DNA of 59,762 nt from Candidatus Cryptobacteroides choladohippi (GCA_018065985.1 JAGHSF010000006.1:1-59762), one strand, 5' to 3'. Shown: positions 1 through 9,194, counted from the first letter of the stretch. The notes: a model not told the origin generated them from the sequence alone. Made by a program: numbers and translations.

Positions 1-535
1 GGTTGAGGAACTTGCCGACGAGGGTCTTGTTGTCGAATTCAAGCCAGGAATACTTCGTTGTGGAAGCAACGCTTGCCTGAATAACCTCGAGGCTCTTCGA
101 GCGCTCCCTTACTGCGATGCCGTCGCCGGGCTTTACCTGGGTGGAAGGAACATTGCAGACCTCACCGTTGAGGGTGATGTGGTTGTGGGAAACAAGCTGA
201 CGGGCAGCTGCACGCGTAGGTGCTATTCCGAGACGGTAAACGACATTGTCGAGACGGCTCTCGAGGAGGAGAATGAGGTTCTCACCCTTCTGACCGGCAA
301 GGCGGCAGGCCTTGTTGTAGGTGTTGTGGAACTGACGCTCGAGCACACCGTACATATACTTGACCTTCTGCTTCTCTTTCAGCTGATTACCGTAGTCCTT
401 GGACTTCTTGCGCTTTGCAGCGAGTCCGTGCTGTCCCGGAGGAAAATTTCTCTTCTCGTAATACTTGTCCGCTCCGTAGATGGGTTCAACGAACTTGCGG
501 GCGATTTTGGTGCTGGGACCTGTATATCTTGCCAT
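1..535 (-). CDS. rpsD: 30S ribosomal protein S4 (partial, C-terminus beyond window)
   Basis: Primary 16S rRNA-binding protein of the small subunit; in many bacteria it also represses translation of its own operon. The visible part begins MARYTGPSTKIARKF and contains the S4 RNA-binding domain (LESRLDNVVYRLGIAPTR, then ARQLVSHNHITLNG). About 178 codons are visible and the last residues read EFDNKTLVGKFLN, so roughly the final 20-25 residues of a normal-length S4 lie outside the window. It follows rpsK by 20 bases, the usual alpha-operon order; rpoA and rplQ would be expected just beyond the edge. Confidence 0.97.
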   Translation of the reverse strand, partial: MARYTGPSTKIARKFVEPIYGADKYYEKRNFPPGQHGLAAKRKKSKDYGNQLKEKQKVKYMYGVLERQFHNTYNKACRLAGQKGENLILLLESRLDNVVYRLGIAPTRAAARQLVSHNHITLNGEVCNVPSTQVKPGDGIAVRERSKSLEVIQASVASTTKYSWLEFDNKTLVGKFLN

Positions 536-555
536 AATTCTTGACTTTTAGAAAA

Positions 556-942
556 TTAAACTTTACGACGACCCTTGGGACGGCATCCGTTGTGGGGCAT
601 AGGTGTCACGTCGATAATCTCGGTAACGGTGATACCCGCATTGTTGATGGTACGGATGGCAGACTCACGGCCTGCACCAGGACCCTTCACATAGCATTTC
701 ACTTTGCGGAGACCTGCGTCGAATGCTGTCTTTGCAGCATCCTCGGCAGCCATCTGCGCTGCATACGGAGTGTTCTTCTTCGACCCCCTGAATCCGCATT
801 TGCCCGCGGAACCCCAGCTGATTGCTTGGCCCTGGGCATTTGTGAGGGTTACGATTACATTGTTGAAGGTTGATGAAATATGGGCTTCGCCATAAGCTTC
901 AACCTTGACAACTCTCTTGGATGTTGTAGTTTTCTTTGCCAT
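556..942 (-). CDS. rpsK: 30S ribosomal protein S11
   Basis: Small-subunit platform protein that contacts the mRNA exit region near S7 and S21. The 128-residue sequence has the usual core: [16 protein letters not shown], then [15 protein letters not shown] and a C-terminal [17 protein letters not shown]. Length is normal for the family. It lies between rpsM (13 bases upstream) and rpsD in the standard alpha-operon order. No Shine-Dalgarno sequence is visible before the ATG, as for most genes here. Confidence 0.98.
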   Translation of the reverse strand: MAKKTTTSKRVVKVEAYGEAHISSTFNNVIVTLTNAQGQAISWGSAGKCGFRGSKKNTPYAAQMAAEDAAKTAFDAGLRKVKCYVKGPGAGRESAIRTINNAGITVTEIIDVTPMPHNGCRPKGRRKV

Positions 943-955
943 AATTCATCAATTT

Positions 956-1333
956 TTACTTGGTTGCCTTCTTCTTGTTGGCAACGGTCTTCTTCTTACC
1001 CTTGCGGGTACGTGCGTTGTTCTTGGTGCTCTGACCGCGTACGGGGAGACCTGCGCGATGGCGGATTCCACGATAGCAGCCGATGTCCATGAGGCGCTTG
1101 ATGTCCATCTGGACGGAACTGCGGAGCTCACCTTCGATCTTGTAATTCTCGTTGATCTCGGCACGGATCTTTGCGATCTGCTCGTCATTCCAATCACCAA
1201 CCTTGATGGTAGGATCGATACCACACTTCTCGAGGATAGCCTTTGCTGAAGGGCGGCCGATACCGAAGATATAGGTCAGACCTATCTCTCCCTGTTTGTT
1301 GTTTGGTAAATCAACACCAGCAATTCTTGCCAT
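956..1333 (-). CDS. rpsM: 30S ribosomal protein S13
   Basis: Small-subunit head protein forming intersubunit bridges and touching P-site tRNA. The 125-residue product starts [20 protein letters not shown], carries the helix-two-turn-helix segment [20 protein letters not shown], and ends in a Lys/Arg-rich tail ([18 protein letters not shown]) that reaches the P site in known ribosomes. It sits downstream of the short rpmJ gene, as in other Bacteroidota. Confidence 0.98.
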   Translation of the reverse strand: MARIAGVDLPNNKQGEIGLTYIFGIGRPSAKAILEKCGIDPTIKVGDWNDEQIAKIRAEINENYKIEGELRSSVQMDIKRLMDIGCYRGIRHRAGLPVRGQSTKNNARTRKGKKKTVANKKKATK

Positions 1334-1363
1334 AATATACTTTACTTAATTTGTTACTGATTA

Positions 1364-1480
1364 TTAACCCTGGCGCATCTTGAACTTAGGGTTCTTCTTG
1401 CAGATAACGTAAAGACGACCTTTGCGTCTTACGATCTTGCAATCTTCGCTGCGCTTCTTGATGGATGTCTTGACTTTCAT
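1364..1480 (-). CDS. rpmJ: 50S ribosomal protein L36
   Basis: A 38-residue large-subunit protein found by direct translation ([20 protein letters not shown]..., ending MRQG). The classical zinc-binding form has three Cys and one His. Here only two Cys remain (Cys14 and Cys27) and the His position is Phe, so a complete zinc site is unlikely. This resembles the zinc-independent form common in Bacteroidota. It lies between infA (12 bases) and rpsM (30 bases), the conserved position, and is too short for usual ORF length cut-offs. Confidence 0.95.
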   Translation of the reverse strand: MKVKTSIKKRSEDCKIVRRKGRLYVICKKNPKFKMRQG

Positions 1481-1492
1481 ATCTGTGAGTTT

Positions 1493-1711
1493 TTATTTGT
1501 ATCTGAAAGATATTCTGCCTTTGGTCAAATCATAAGGTGAAATTTCAACGCGGACCTTGTCGCCAAGAAGAATATGGATAAAGTTCATGCGCATCTTGCC
1601 GGAAATGTTGCACAGCAGGACGTGACCATTCTCAAGTTCGACTTTGAACATCGCGTTGGGAAGGGTCTCAATCACCTTACCATCTTGTTCTATTGCTACT
1701 TGCTTTGACAT
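1493..1711 (-). CDS. infA: Translation initiation factor IF-1
   Basis: Small OB-fold factor that occupies the A site of the 30S subunit during initiation. The 72-residue product has the canonical pattern: [20 protein letters not shown], then [33 protein letters not shown] and the terminal KGRISFRYK. Length is exactly that of the family. It lies 13 bases downstream of map, the usual secY-map-infA-rpmJ order of this phylum. Confidence 0.98.
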   Translation of the reverse strand: MSKQVAIEQDGKVIETLPNAMFKVELENGHVLLCNISGKMRMNFIHILLGDKVRVEISPYDLTKGRISFRYK

Positions 1712-1724
1712 TAAAAATTACACT

Positions 1725-2504
1725 TTAAAAGTTGATCTTGCTATCTTTCTCGATAAAATCGAAGGTCGAAAGCTGTTCCGCGTGGCCTTTTCGGACAACA
1801 ACCGTAAGTTCGTAGTGAGCGGCCTTGCTATGGTCTGCAGTCATTACAGCCCAATTGTTGCGAGCAAGGTAAACCGCCTTTCCTCCGGCGTTCACCATAG
1901 GCTCGATACAAATTGCCATACCGTCCACGAGGTGGGTGCCGCGGCCCCTGCGTCCGTAATTGGGAACGCCTGGATCCTCATGCATCCCACGGCCAATGCC
2001 GTGTCCCTCGAGTTCGCGTACGACAGAAAAGCCGTTCGCTTCAACATACGTTTGCACCGCGTATCCGATATCTCCTACACGTGCACCAGCCACAGCCGCT
2101 TCAATGCCCTTGTAGAGCGAAGCCTTTGTAACGTCAAGGAGCTTGCGGGTCTTCGCATCCACCTCCCCGACGGGGAAGGTGTATGCGGAGTCTCCGTTAT
2201 ATCCTTTGTACAAAGTACCTATGTCCGCTGAGACGATGTCGCCCTCCTTGAGGACGTAGTCTGACGGGAATCCGTGGACAACACAATCGTTCACAGAAGC
2301 ACAGATAGCTGCGGGGAAGCCTTCGAAACCAAGGAAACTTGGAATGGCGCCGTTGTCGCGAATGAACTCTTCAGCCACCCGATTCAACTCTTTGGTTGTC
2401 ACACCCGGAGCGACCACTTTACCGACTTCAGCCAGGGTCTTTGAGACCAATATGGCATTTTCGCGAAGGAGCTCTATCTCTTCCTCTGTCTTAGGCTTCA
2501 GCAT
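1725..2504 (-). CDS. map: Methionine aminopeptidase, type I
   Basis: Removes the N-terminal Met from nascent proteins after deformylation. The 259-residue protein shows all expected metal-site segments: the substrate His in DCVVHGFPSD, the two Asp ligands in SADIGTLYKGYNGDSAYTFP, the His in GHGIGRGMHEDPGVPNYG, and Glu residues in CIEPMV and AAHYELTVVV. It has no N-terminal zinc-finger extension. It is co-transcribed with secY (24-base gap) and infA. The upstream bases AGAAGGAAA are a weak purine-rich match to a ribosome-binding site. Confidence 0.97.
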   Translation of the reverse strand: MLKPKTEEEIELLRENAILVSKTLAEVGKVVAPGVTTKELNRVAEEFIRDNGAIPSFLGFEGFPAAICASVNDCVVHGFPSDYVLKEGDIVSADIGTLYKGYNGDSAYTFPVGEVDAKTRKLLDVTKASLYKGIEAAVAGARVGDIGYAVQTYVEANGFSVVRELEGHGIGRGMHEDPGVPNYGRRGRGTHLVDGMAICIEPMVNAGGKAVYLARNNWAVMTADHSKAAHYELTVVVRKGHAEQLSTFDFIEKDSKINF

Positions 2505-2528
2505 TTTCCTTCTGACTTTTTCAAAGAA

Positions 2529-3869
2529 CTACATACCTGAGCGTCCACTGAGGCGGCCGGTCTTCATGAGACCGTCGTAGTGGCGCATCAGCAAATAACT
2601 TTCAACCTGCTGGAGAGTGTCGAGGACAACACCCACGAGGATCAACAGTGAGGTACCACCGAAGAAGCTTGCGAAAGAGTTGTTGACACCTGCAATCATT
2701 GCAAGGGCAGGAAGAATAGATATGAAACCGAGGGCGATTGAACCGGGAAGAGTAACTCTTGACATGATTGCGTCAAGATACTCGACGGTCTTCTTGCCGG
2801 GCTTCACACCGGGAATGAATCCACCGTTGCGCTTCATATCTTCTGCCATCATTGTCGGGTTGACAGTAACGGCTGTGTAGAAGTATGTGAAGATGACAAC
2901 AAGGAGGAAGAAAATGACATTGTACCATACTCCGGTATAGTTACCGAGAGTAGCAGCAAGTCCGCGGGTAGCGTCCCAACGTGAGAAGATGAGCGGGAAG
3001 AGCATGAGAGCCTGGGCGAAGATGATAGGCATAACGCCGGCTGCATTGATCTTCAGAGGGATGTACTGACGCACACCGCCGTACTGACGGTTGCCGACAA
3101 CTCTCTTCGCATACTGTACAGGAACCTTGCGGACAGCCTGTACGAGAGCGATTGCTGCGATTACCACGAAGAACCATGCTACGGCCTCGACAACGAGAAG
3201 GAGAGGTCCACCGTTGGTGGCGCTGAGCTTCTCACTGATTTCAGCAGCGATGGCAAAAGGAAGACGAGCCACAATACCGATCATGATGATCAGAGAGATA
3301 CCGTTACCGATACCGCGGTCTGTGATGCGCTCGCCGAGCCACATTACGAACATTGATCCGGCCATCAGGACGATGGTTGAAACGAGGTTGAACATGAAAT
3401 TGCTCCAACCAAGCTTGTTAACAGCAACGAATGCTGCGCCGGGAATCTGGTTGTGAAGTGCGGCCATGTAAGCAGGACCCTGGATGCAGATGATGAGGAT
3501 GGTGAGCCATCTTGTCATCTGATTCATCTTCTTGCGTCCGCTTTCGCCCTCCATCTGGAGTTTCCTGAAGTAAGGGACGAAAACACCAAGCAGCTGGATT
3601 ACGATGGATGCGGAAATGTAAGGCATCACACCCAGCGCAAAGATTGAGGCATTGCCGAAAGCACCACCGGAGAACATGTTCAGAAGGCCCACAAGGCCCT
3701 TCTGAGATGTCTCGGCAAGGCTTGACGAAGCCAGCAGTGTTGCATCGATGCCAGGGATGACAACGAAGCAACCGAGACGGTACACCAGTATCAGAAGACA
3801 GGTGTACACGATTCTCTTGCGGAGCTCCTCAATCTTGAAGATGTTTTTGATAGTCTCGATGAACTTCAT
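2529..3869 (-). CDS. secY: Protein translocase subunit SecY
   Basis: Channel-forming subunit of the SecYEG inner-membrane translocon. The 446-residue sequence starts MKFIETIKNIFKIEELRKRI and has about ten hydrophobic helices. It shows the family signatures AFGNASIFALGVMPYISASI (plug/TM2 region) and MSRVTLPGSIALGFISILPA. It lies 4 bases downstream of rplO, so translation is likely coupled to the spc-operon ribosomal genes. Confidence 0.98.
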   Translation of the reverse strand: MKFIETIKNIFKIEELRKRIVYTCLLILVYRLGCFVVIPGIDATLLASSSLAETSQKGLVGLLNMFSGGAFGNASIFALGVMPYISASIVIQLLGVFVPYFRKLQMEGESGRKKMNQMTRWLTILIICIQGPAYMAALHNQIPGAAFVAVNKLGWSNFMFNLVSTIVLMAGSMFVMWLGERITDRGIGNGISLIIMIGIVARLPFAIAAEISEKLSATNGGPLLLVVEAVAWFFVVIAAIALVQAVRKVPVQYAKRVVGNRQYGGVRQYIPLKINAAGVMPIIFAQALMLFPLIFSRWDATRGLAATLGNYTGVWYNVIFFLLVVIFTYFYTAVTVNPTMMAEDMKRNGGFIPGVKPGKKTVEYLDAIMSRVTLPGSIALGFISILPALAMIAGVNNSFASFFGGTSLLILVGVVLDTLQQVESYLLMRHYDGLMKTGRLSGRSGM

Positions 3870-3873
3870 AAAA

Positions 3874-4323
3874 TTACTCTGCTACGACTGCCTTTCCACC
3901 GGCAGCCTCGATTTTTGCGATTGCTGATTTAGAGAAAGCGTCTGCAGTTACGGTCACAGCTGTTTTGATTTCGCCGTTTCCGAGAACCTTGATGAGATCA
4001 GTCTTGCCAGCGAAGCCGGCAGCCTTGATGTCATTGACACTGATTTCGTTGATTCCAAACTTCTCTGCAATTGCGTCGAGTGTGGAGACGTTGATAGCCT
4101 GATACTCAACTCTTGTAGGGTTCTTGAAACCGAACTTGGGGAGAAGGCGCTGGATAGGCATCTGGCCACCTTCGAAACCGATCTTGTGAGAATAGCCTGC
4201 GCGTGCCTGAGCACCCTTGGTACCACGGGTAGAGGTACCGCCCTTGCCAGAGCCCTGACCACGACCAACTCTCTTGCTTGTGTGGGTTGATCCCACTGCG
4301 GGTGTAAGATTGTTAAGTTTCAT
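3874..4323 (-). CDS. rplO: 50S ribosomal protein L15
   Basis: Large-subunit assembly protein. The 149-residue product has the usual basic Gly-rich N-terminus (KRVGRGQGSGKGGTSTRGTK) followed by FEGGQMPIQRLLPKFGF. Upstream of the ATG there is a near-perfect Shine-Dalgarno sequence, TAAGGAGGA on the minus strand (4332-4340), with 9 bases between GGAGG and the start. That is unusual in this lineage and supports this start. Confidence 0.98.
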   Translation of the reverse strand: MKLNNLTPAVGSTHTSKRVGRGQGSGKGGTSTRGTKGAQARAGYSHKIGFEGGQMPIQRLLPKFGFKNPTRVEYQAINVSTLDAIAEKFGINEISVNDIKAAGFAGKTDLIKVLGNGEIKTAVTVTADAFSKSAIAKIEAAGGKAVVAE

Positions 4324-4337
4324 AAATCGGGTCCTCC

Positions 4338-4520
4338 TTAGTCTATTTCTTCAATTTTGCACAGGTGTGCGATACGGGTTGCCTGTCCCATTGTGATGGG
4401 AGTCTTCTCAACCTCTACTGTCTGATTGATGCGGCGGATGCCGAGAGTACGAAGGTTAGCCTTCTGACGCTTGGTCTCACCGTTTGCGCTTATAATCTGA
4501 GTGATTCTAAGTTTTGCCAT
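4338..4520 (-). CDS. rpmD: 50S ribosomal protein L30
   Basis: Small large-subunit protein, 60 residues (MAKLRITQIISANGETKRQK...), with the conserved LRTLGIRRINQTVEVE segment. A strong AGGAGG lies 8 bases before the ATG and overlaps the stop codon of rpsE at 4533, so initiation may depend on rpsE translation. Position between rpsE and rplO is canonical. Confidence 0.97.
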   Translation of the reverse strand: MAKLRITQIISANGETKRQKANLRTLGIRRINQTVEVEKTPITMGQATRIAHLCKIEEID

Positions 4521-4532
4521 AAGTCTTTCCTC

Positions 4533-5051
4533 CTAGCCGTTAAATACTTTACTCATGGGAACTCCGCGGAGGCCTGCAACAGTGTATGCGTCACGCATCT
4601 CGGTGAGAGCAGAGATAGTAGCCTTCACAAGGTTGTGAGGGTTGGATGAACCCTTTGACTTTGCGAGGACGTTCTGGATACCTGCTGACTCGAATACTGC
4701 ACGCATGGCACCACCAGCCTTTACACCGGTACCGGGAGCGGCCGGCTTCATGAATACGCGGGAGCCACCGAACTTTGCTTCCTGCTCGTGAGGGATGGTT
4801 GTGTTGATGACAGGAATCTTGACAAGATTCTTCTTTGCATCCTCAACTCCCTTTGCGATAGCGGCGGTAACCTCATTAGCCTTTCCAAGACCATAACCTA
4901 CAACGCCGTTCTCGTCACCTACGACTACAATGGCTGCAAAGCGGAAGTGACGTCCACCCTTGGTAACCTTGGTTACGCGCTGGATGGCAACAAGTCTGTC
5001 CTTGAGCTCAAGGTCAGATGTCTTTACTCTTTTAACATTTGTATTTGCCAT
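4533..5051 (-). CDS. rpsE: 30S ribosomal protein S5
   Basis: Small-subunit protein involved in decoding fidelity and mRNA unwinding at the entry channel. The 172-residue product has the double-stranded RNA-binding-like N-domain ([20 protein letters not shown], then [17 protein letters not shown]) and the C-terminal fold ([19 protein letters not shown]). Length is normal. It lies 11 bases after rplR in the standard order. The upstream bases AAAAGACT contain no Shine-Dalgarno core, unlike its neighbours rpmD and rplR. Confidence 0.98.
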   Translation of the reverse strand: MANTNVKRVKTSDLELKDRLVAIQRVTKVTKGGRHFRFAAIVVVGDENGVVGYGLGKANEVTAAIAKGVEDAKKNLVKIPVINTTIPHEQEAKFGGSRVFMKPAAPGTGVKAGGAMRAVFESAGIQNVLAKSKGSSNPHNLVKATISALTEMRDAYTVAGLRGVPMSKVFNG

Positions 5052-5062
5052 AGTCTTTTCTA

Positions 5063-5425
5063 TTAGAATACGAGGCCGCCTTCACGGGCAGCATCTGCCA
5101 AACTTTTAACTCTACCGTGGTAAAGGTAACCGCCACGATCAAAGCAGATAGTGGTGACACCCTTAGCGAGTGCGCGCTCTGCGATGGCCTTGCCAACGAT
5201 TGCTGCAGCCTCGATACCGGATTTGCCTTTGCACTGTGCTGCAAGCTCCTTGTCGTTGGATGCAGCTGCTGCGAGAGTCTTACCCTGCTCGTCATCGATA
5301 ACCTGCACGTAGATCTGCTTGTTGCTGCGGAATACGACCATGCGGGGACGCTCTGCAGTACCGCTGACGTGCTTGCGGATGCGGTAGTGAATTCTTCTTC
5401 TTCTTTCAATTCTATTGAGTGCCAT
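5063..5425 (-). CDS. rplR: 50S ribosomal protein L18
   Basis: 5S rRNA-binding protein of the central protuberance. The 120-residue product has [20 protein letters not shown] at the N-terminus and a C-terminal [20 protein letters not shown], both typical. The start is preceded by TAGGAGGA on the minus strand (5432-5439), with 8 bases between GGAGG and ATG. This is one of only a few strong ribosome-binding sites in the window. Confidence 0.98.
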   Translation of the reverse strand: MALNRIERRRRIHYRIRKHVSGTAERPRMVVFRSNKQIYVQVIDDEQGKTLAAAASNDKELAAQCKGKSGIEAAAIVGKAIAERALAKGVTTICFDRGGYLYHGRVKSLADAAREGGLVF

Positions 5426-5440
5426 AATTCAATCCTCCTA

Positions 5441-6001
5441 TTATTTAGCTGCTGCGGTCTTACCTGCCTTGCGACGAAGTGTCTCGCCCAGGAACTTGAT
5501 ACCCTTGCCCTTGTAAGGTTCAGGCTTGCGGAATGAACGGATCTTGGCTGCTACCTGGCCGACAAGCTGCTTGTCGCAGCTCTTGAGCACGAGCTTGGGG
5601 TTCTCACCCTTCTTTACATCGGGAACCTCAGCCTTCACCTCTGCAGGGAGAAGCATCTGGATCTCGTGTGAGTAACCAAGAGAGAAAGAAAGGAGCTGAC
5701 CAGCCACAGATACGCGGTAACCTACACCGACGAACTCCTGTGTGATGGAAAATCCTTCTGAAACGCCGACTACCATGTTGTGCACGAGTGCGCGATAGAG
5801 GCCATGCATCGAGCGGTTGGCGGGAAGATCGTCAGGACGCTCAAACTTGATCTGATTGTCCTCAACGGTGACCTTGATTGAAGGGTTTACCTTCTGGCAC
5901 AGCTCACCGAGAGGTCCTTTAACCTTCACAACGTTGCCGTCCTCGAGAGAAACGCTCACGCCGGCCGGAAGGTTTACAGGCAATTTACCAATTCTTGACA
6001 T
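5441..6001 (-). CDS. rplF: 50S ribosomal protein L6
   Basis: Large-subunit protein at the base of the L7/L12 stalk. The 186-residue sequence has the two-repeat L6 fold: MSRIGKLPVNLPAGVSVSLE, RALVHNMVVGVSEGF, and the conserved C-terminal GQVAAKIRSFRKPEPYKGKG. It lies 20 bases downstream of rpsH and 15 bases before rplR. Confidence 0.98.
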   Translation of the reverse strand: MSRIGKLPVNLPAGVSVSLEDGNVVKVKGPLGELCQKVNPSIKVTVEDNQIKFERPDDLPANRSMHGLYRALVHNMVVGVSEGFSITQEFVGVGYRVSVAGQLLSFSLGYSHEIQMLLPAEVKAEVPDVKKGENPKLVLKSCDKQLVGQVAAKIRSFRKPEPYKGKGIKFLGETLRRKAGKTAAAK

Positions 6002-6021
6002 TATTCAGTGATGTTTAAATA

Positions 6022-6417
6022 TTAATATACGTAGCATATTACCTCACCGCCTACGCCAAGTTCCTTGGCCTCTTTGTCGGTGATTACGCCCTTCGATGTA
6101 GAGATGATGGCGATGCCGAGTCCGTTGAGGACGCGGGGCATGTTCTCGACATCAGTATACTTGCGGAGACCGGGAGTGCTGACGCGCTCAATCTTCTTGA
6201 TTGCAGCAGCCTTGGTCTGAGGGTGATACTTGAGAGCAATCTTGATAGTATTGTAAGGGGTGCCTTCAACTACCTTGTAGCTGAGGATGTAGCCCTTCTC
6301 GCAGAGGATCTGGGTGATGGCGACCTTCATGTTTGATGAAGGGATCTCCACTACCTTCTTGCCTGCCATGTAGGCATTACGGATCCTGGTGAGAAAATCT
6401 GCAATGGGATCAGTCAT
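6022..6417 (-). CDS. rpsH: 30S ribosomal protein S8
   Basis: Primary 16S rRNA-binding protein; in Escherichia coli it also represses the spc operon by binding its mRNA. The 131-residue product starts MTDPIADFLTRIRNAYMAGK and ends in the conserved GLGIAIISTSKGVITDKEAK region. I did not find an obvious mimic of the 16S S8 site near rplE, so autoregulation cannot be claimed. It lies 19 bases after rpsN. Confidence 0.98.
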   Translation of the reverse strand: MTDPIADFLTRIRNAYMAGKKVVEIPSSNMKVAITQILCEKGYILSYKVVEGTPYNTIKIALKYHPQTKAAAIKKIERVSTPGLRKYTDVENMPRVLNGLGIAIISTSKGVITDKEAKELGVGGEVICYVY

Positions 6418-6436
6418 ATCGTTAATTCTTTAATTA

Positions 6437-6706
6437 TTACCAACTTGCCTTCTTAACACCGGGGATAAGGCCGTTAGAGGCCATCTCACGGAACTGGATA
6501 CGGCTCAGACCGAATGCTCTCATGTATCCCTTCGGACGACCGGTAAGAGAGCAGCGGTTGTGAAGGCGTACAGCTGAGGAGTTCTTGGGAAGCTTGTCGA
6601 GCGCAGCCCAGTCGCCAGCCTCCTTGAGGGCCTGACGCTTCTCTGCGTACTTAGCTACCATCTTCGCGCGCTTGACTTCGCGGGCTTTCATTGATTCTTT
6701 TGCCAT
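6437..6706 (-). CDS. rpsN: 30S ribosomal protein S14 (zinc-independent long form)
   Basis: Small-subunit head protein. At 89 residues it is the long form; the paired CxxC motifs of the zinc-binding short form are absent (only one Cys, in [20 protein letters not shown]). The C-terminal [11 protein letters not shown] is typical. It follows rplE by 8 bases. Confidence 0.98.
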   Translation of the reverse strand: MAKESMKAREVKRAKMVAKYAEKRQALKEAGDWAALDKLPKNSSAVRLHNRCSLTGRPKGYMRAFGLSRIQFREMASNGLIPGVKKASW

Positions 6707-6714
6707 GGTATCTC

Positions 6715-7311
6715 TTAATTGTTATGTTTCTTGAAAGGCAGACCGAATGCTGCGAGAAGTGCGTGGCACTCTTCGTCAGTCTTGGCTGTTGTCACGAATG
6801 TAATCTCAAGACCGTGGATACGGGGGTTCTTGTCGATATCGATCTCGGGGAAGATGGTCTGCTCCTTGAGACCGAGGGTGTAGTTGCCCTGACCGTCCAT
6901 GTTCTCTGCGATACCGTTGAAGTCACGGATACGGGGGAGAGCGACACGGATGAGCTTCTCGAGGAACTCGTACATCTTGACGTTGCGGAGGGTAACCTTG
7001 GTTCCGATGGGCATGCCCTTACGGAGCTTGAAGTTTGAAACGTCCTTCTTTGATGAGGTGATGAGGGCCTTCTGACCGGTGATGAGAGAGAGCTCTGCTG
7101 CTGACTCCTCAACGATCTTCTTGTCCTGTGTTCCGCTGCCGACACCCTCGTTGAGAGTGATCTTTACAAGGCGGGGAACCTGCATCACGGTTGTATAGTT
7201 GAACTGCTTCATCAGCTTGTCAACGATCTCTTCCTTATAAACCTTCTTGAGTGAAGGAACGTAGTCTGCAGGCAGGGCCTGAACAGCTACAGGTGCACTT
7301 TTCTTTGCCAT
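6715..7311 (-). CDS. rplE: 50S ribosomal protein L5
   Basis: 5S rRNA-binding protein that contacts P-site tRNA. The 198-residue product carries the signature [20 protein letters not shown] and the C-terminal segment [20 protein letters not shown]. It is slightly longer than the roughly 180-residue E. coli protein because of a hydrophilic N-terminal extension, as in other Bacteroidota. It is separated from rplX by 2 bases, suggesting translational coupling. Confidence 0.98.
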   Translation of the reverse strand: MAKKSAPVAVQALPADYVPSLKKVYKEEIVDKLMKQFNYTTVMQVPRLVKITLNEGVGSGTQDKKIVEESAAELSLITGQKALITSSKKDVSNFKLRKGMPIGTKVTLRNVKMYEFLEKLIRVALPRIRDFNGIAENMDGQGNYTLGLKEQTIFPEIDIDKNPRIHGLEITFVTTAKTDEECHALLAAFGLPFKKHNN

Positions 7312-7313
7312 AA

Positions 7314-7631
7314 TTACTTGATCTCCTCTCCGGATTTTTTAGCGTAACGGATCTTCTTCTCGCCGTCCATCTTGTAACCTACGCGAGTGGGCTTGCCGCT
7401 CTTGGGGTCGATAAGATTGAGGTTTGAGATGTGGATGGGAGCCTCCTGCTTGATGATACCACCCTGAGGCTGCTTTGAATTAGGTTTGGTGCTCTTGCTG
7501 ACCATGTTGATACCCTCTACGATAGCGCGGTCCTTTGCGGGATCCACTGAGAGGACCTTTCCGGTCTGTCCCTTATCGTTACCGGCATTCACATACACGG
7601 TGTCACCTTTCTTAATACGTAACTTTTTCAT
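7314..7631 (-). CDS. rplX: 50S ribosomal protein L24
   Basis: Assembly-initiator protein of the large subunit. The 105-residue protein has an N-terminal KOW motif ([20 protein letters not shown]) followed by [18 protein letters not shown] and [20 protein letters not shown]. Normal length; 14 bases downstream of rplN. Confidence 0.98.
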   Translation of the reverse strand: MKKLRIKKGDTVYVNAGNDKGQTGKVLSVDPAKDRAIVEGINMVSKSTKPNSKQPQGGIIKQEAPIHISNLNLIDPKSGKPTRVGYKMDGEKKIRYAKKSGEEIK

Positions 7632-7645
7632 AATGCTGGTATTGA

Positions 7646-8011
7646 TTAAAGTACTTCGGGTGCAAGTGACACAATCTTCATGAAGTTCTCACGGAGCTCT
7701 CTGGCAACGGGGCCAAAGATACGGGTTCCGCGGAGTTCTCCTGCGTTATTGAGGAGTACACATGCGTTCTCGTCGAAGCGGATGTATGAACCGTCAGCGC
7801 GACGGATTTCCTTCTTGGTACGAACGACTACAGCCCTGGATACTGTACCCTTCTTTGCGTCGGCGCCAGGGATAGCGCTCTTGATTGCGACTACGATCTG
7901 GTCGCCTACAGTCGCATAACGGTGGTTGGTACCGCCAAGCACACGGATGCAAAGGACCTCCTTTGCGCCGCTGTTGTCGGCAACCTGTAAACGTGATTCC
8001 TGCTGTATCAT
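7646..8011 (-). CDS. rplN: 50S ribosomal protein L14
   Basis: Large-subunit protein at the subunit interface. The 121-residue product begins [20 protein letters not shown] and carries the classical signature [20 protein letters not shown] followed by [12 protein letters not shown]. It lies 2 bases after rpsQ, in the standard order. Confidence 0.98.
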   Translation of the reverse strand: MIQQESRLQVADNSGAKEVLCIRVLGGTNHRYATVGDQIVVAIKSAIPGADAKKGTVSRAVVVRTKKEIRRADGSYIRFDENACVLLNNAGELRGTRIFGPVARELRENFMKIVSLAPEVL

Positions 8012-8013
8012 AA

Positions 8014-8268
8014 CTACTTAGCTTTTTCTACGATTTCTACAACTCTCCAGTTCTTGGTCTTGCTCAGAGGACGGGTCTCCATGATGCGGACGGTGTCTCC
8101 CATACCGCACTCGTTCTTCTCGTCATGTGCAACGAACTTGGTGGTCTTCTTGACGAACTTGCCGTACAAAGGATGCTTCTCTTTTCTTTCGACTGCAACT
8201 ACGATGGTCTTGTCCATCTTGCTGCTGACCACTACACCCACTCTTTCCTTACGAAGATTTCTTTCCAT
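8014..8268 (-). CDS. rpsQ: 30S ribosomal protein S17
   Basis: 16S rRNA-binding OB-fold protein of the small-subunit body. The 84-residue product has [20 protein letters not shown] and the C-terminal [20 protein letters not shown]. Length is typical. It follows rpmC by 15 bases. Confidence 0.98.
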   Translation of the reverse strand: MERNLRKERVGVVVSSKMDKTIVVAVERKEKHPLYGKFVKKTTKFVAHDEKNECGMGDTVRIMETRPLSKTKNWRVVEIVEKAK

Positions 8269-8283
8269 AAGTCTTACTGTGAT

Positions 8284-8478
8284 TTAGTTCTGTTTTTCTT
8301 TTTCAGCAAGGATAGTGATCATGAGAGCTATATCCCTTCTGGTCTTACTGATCTTTGAAGTGTCCTCCAACGGAGAAATCGCGTGATTGATCTTCATGGT
8401 GTCGAGGTTCATCTTCTCGGCCTCGATGCGGTCGCGGAGGTCAGCTATTGACATTTCGCGTGCTTCTGCTGCTTTCAT
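8284..8478 (-). CDS. rpmC: 50S ribosomal protein L29
   Basis: Small helical protein at the peptide exit tunnel. The 64-residue product starts MKAAEAREMSIADLRDRIEA and has the conserved C-terminal KTRRDIALMITILAEKE. It lies between rplP (18 bases upstream) and rpsQ, its usual place. Confidence 0.97.
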   Translation of the reverse strand: MKAAEAREMSIADLRDRIEAEKMNLDTMKINHAISPLEDTSKISKTRRDIALMITILAEKEKQN

Positions 8479-8496
8479 TGTTCTTTCTCCATTAAA

Positions 8497-8916
8497 TTAT
8501 TCTACATAATCCCTGCGAACCACAAACTTGGTTGCAACGGGAAGCTTGTTGGCTGCAAGGCGCATTGCCTCCTTTGCAGTCTCGAGTGAAACGCCCTCAG
8601 CCTCGAAAATGATACGGCCGGGAGTGATAGGTGCAACGAATCCATAGGGATCGCCTTTACCTTTACCCATACGGGTGTCGAGAGGCTTCTTTGTAACAGG
8701 CTTGACAGGGAATACCCTGATCCAAATCTGACCTTCACGGTTCATGCGACGTGAGATAGCCTGACGAGCAGCTTCGATTTGCTGAGCAGTGAGCCAGCAA
8801 TTCTCAAGGGTCTTGATACCGAAAGAACCGAATGCAAGCTGGTTTCCACGCTGGGCGTTACCCTTCATGCGGTTCTTCTGTTCCCTTCTGAACTTTGTTC
8901 TCTTAGGTTGTAACAT
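8497..8916 (-). CDS. rplP: 50S ribosomal protein L16 (first gene of the downstream ribosomal operon)
   Basis: Large-subunit protein near the A site. The 139-residue product shows [20 protein letters not shown], then GFGIKTLE-like [19 protein letters not shown], and [20 protein letters not shown]. In nearly all bacteria it directly follows rpsC; here rpsC lies about 10 kb away at 18885-19640 and rplP opens its own unit, with a TAnnTTTG box at 9002-9009. Confidence 0.98.
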   Translation of the reverse strand: MLQPKRTKFRREQKNRMKGNAQRGNQLAFGSFGIKTLENCWLTAQQIEAARQAISRRMNREGQIWIRVFPVKPVTKKPLDTRMGKGKGDPYGFVAPITPGRIIFEAEGVSLETAKEAMRLAANKLPVATKFVVRRDYVE

Positions 8917-8998
8917 TGTAATATTACTTTTAAAATATTAATTTCTTTTAACTCCCTGATAATCAGCCTTTTGCGCGGTACAAGGCCAATTTTTGGGA
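8917..8998 (-). promoter_or_regulatory. Predicted 5' leader of the rplP-rpsD operon with two small dyads
   Basis: If transcription starts about 4 bases after the -7 box at 9002-9009, the mRNA has a leader of roughly 82 bases. It contains two inverted repeats: GCCTT/AAGGC (8966-8970 with 8982-8986) and CTGAT-A-ATCAG (8956-8966). They share base 8966, so the two hairpins could compete. Ribosomal-protein leaders are often regulated by a product of the operon; I do not recognise this one and the structure is short, so a regulatory role is inference. Confidence 0.35.
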
Positions 8999-9001
8999 CT
9001 G

Positions 9002-9009
9002 CAAATATA
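9002..9009 (-). promoter_or_regulatory. Predicted -7 promoter box for rplP operon
   Basis: The minus strand reads TATATTTG, a full match to the Bacteroidota -7 consensus TAnnTTTG. It lies 86 bases upstream of the rplP ATG. Its presence indicates that the downstream half of the split ribosomal cluster is transcribed independently. Confidence 0.7.
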
Positions 9010-9194
9010 GTGAAAATTATTGAAATACCATAGCTTTCCCGATATTTTTTGCACTATTTTAGACACGGAATACTGATAGTGAAATCACGGGTTTTCAGGT
9101 ATTTACAGATTTGGTGAAAAACTTTTTCCGGTCATTTTCGACACGCGCCGAAAGGGCCTTTCCGCGGCCTGAAAACCGGCATGGTTTTTATTGC

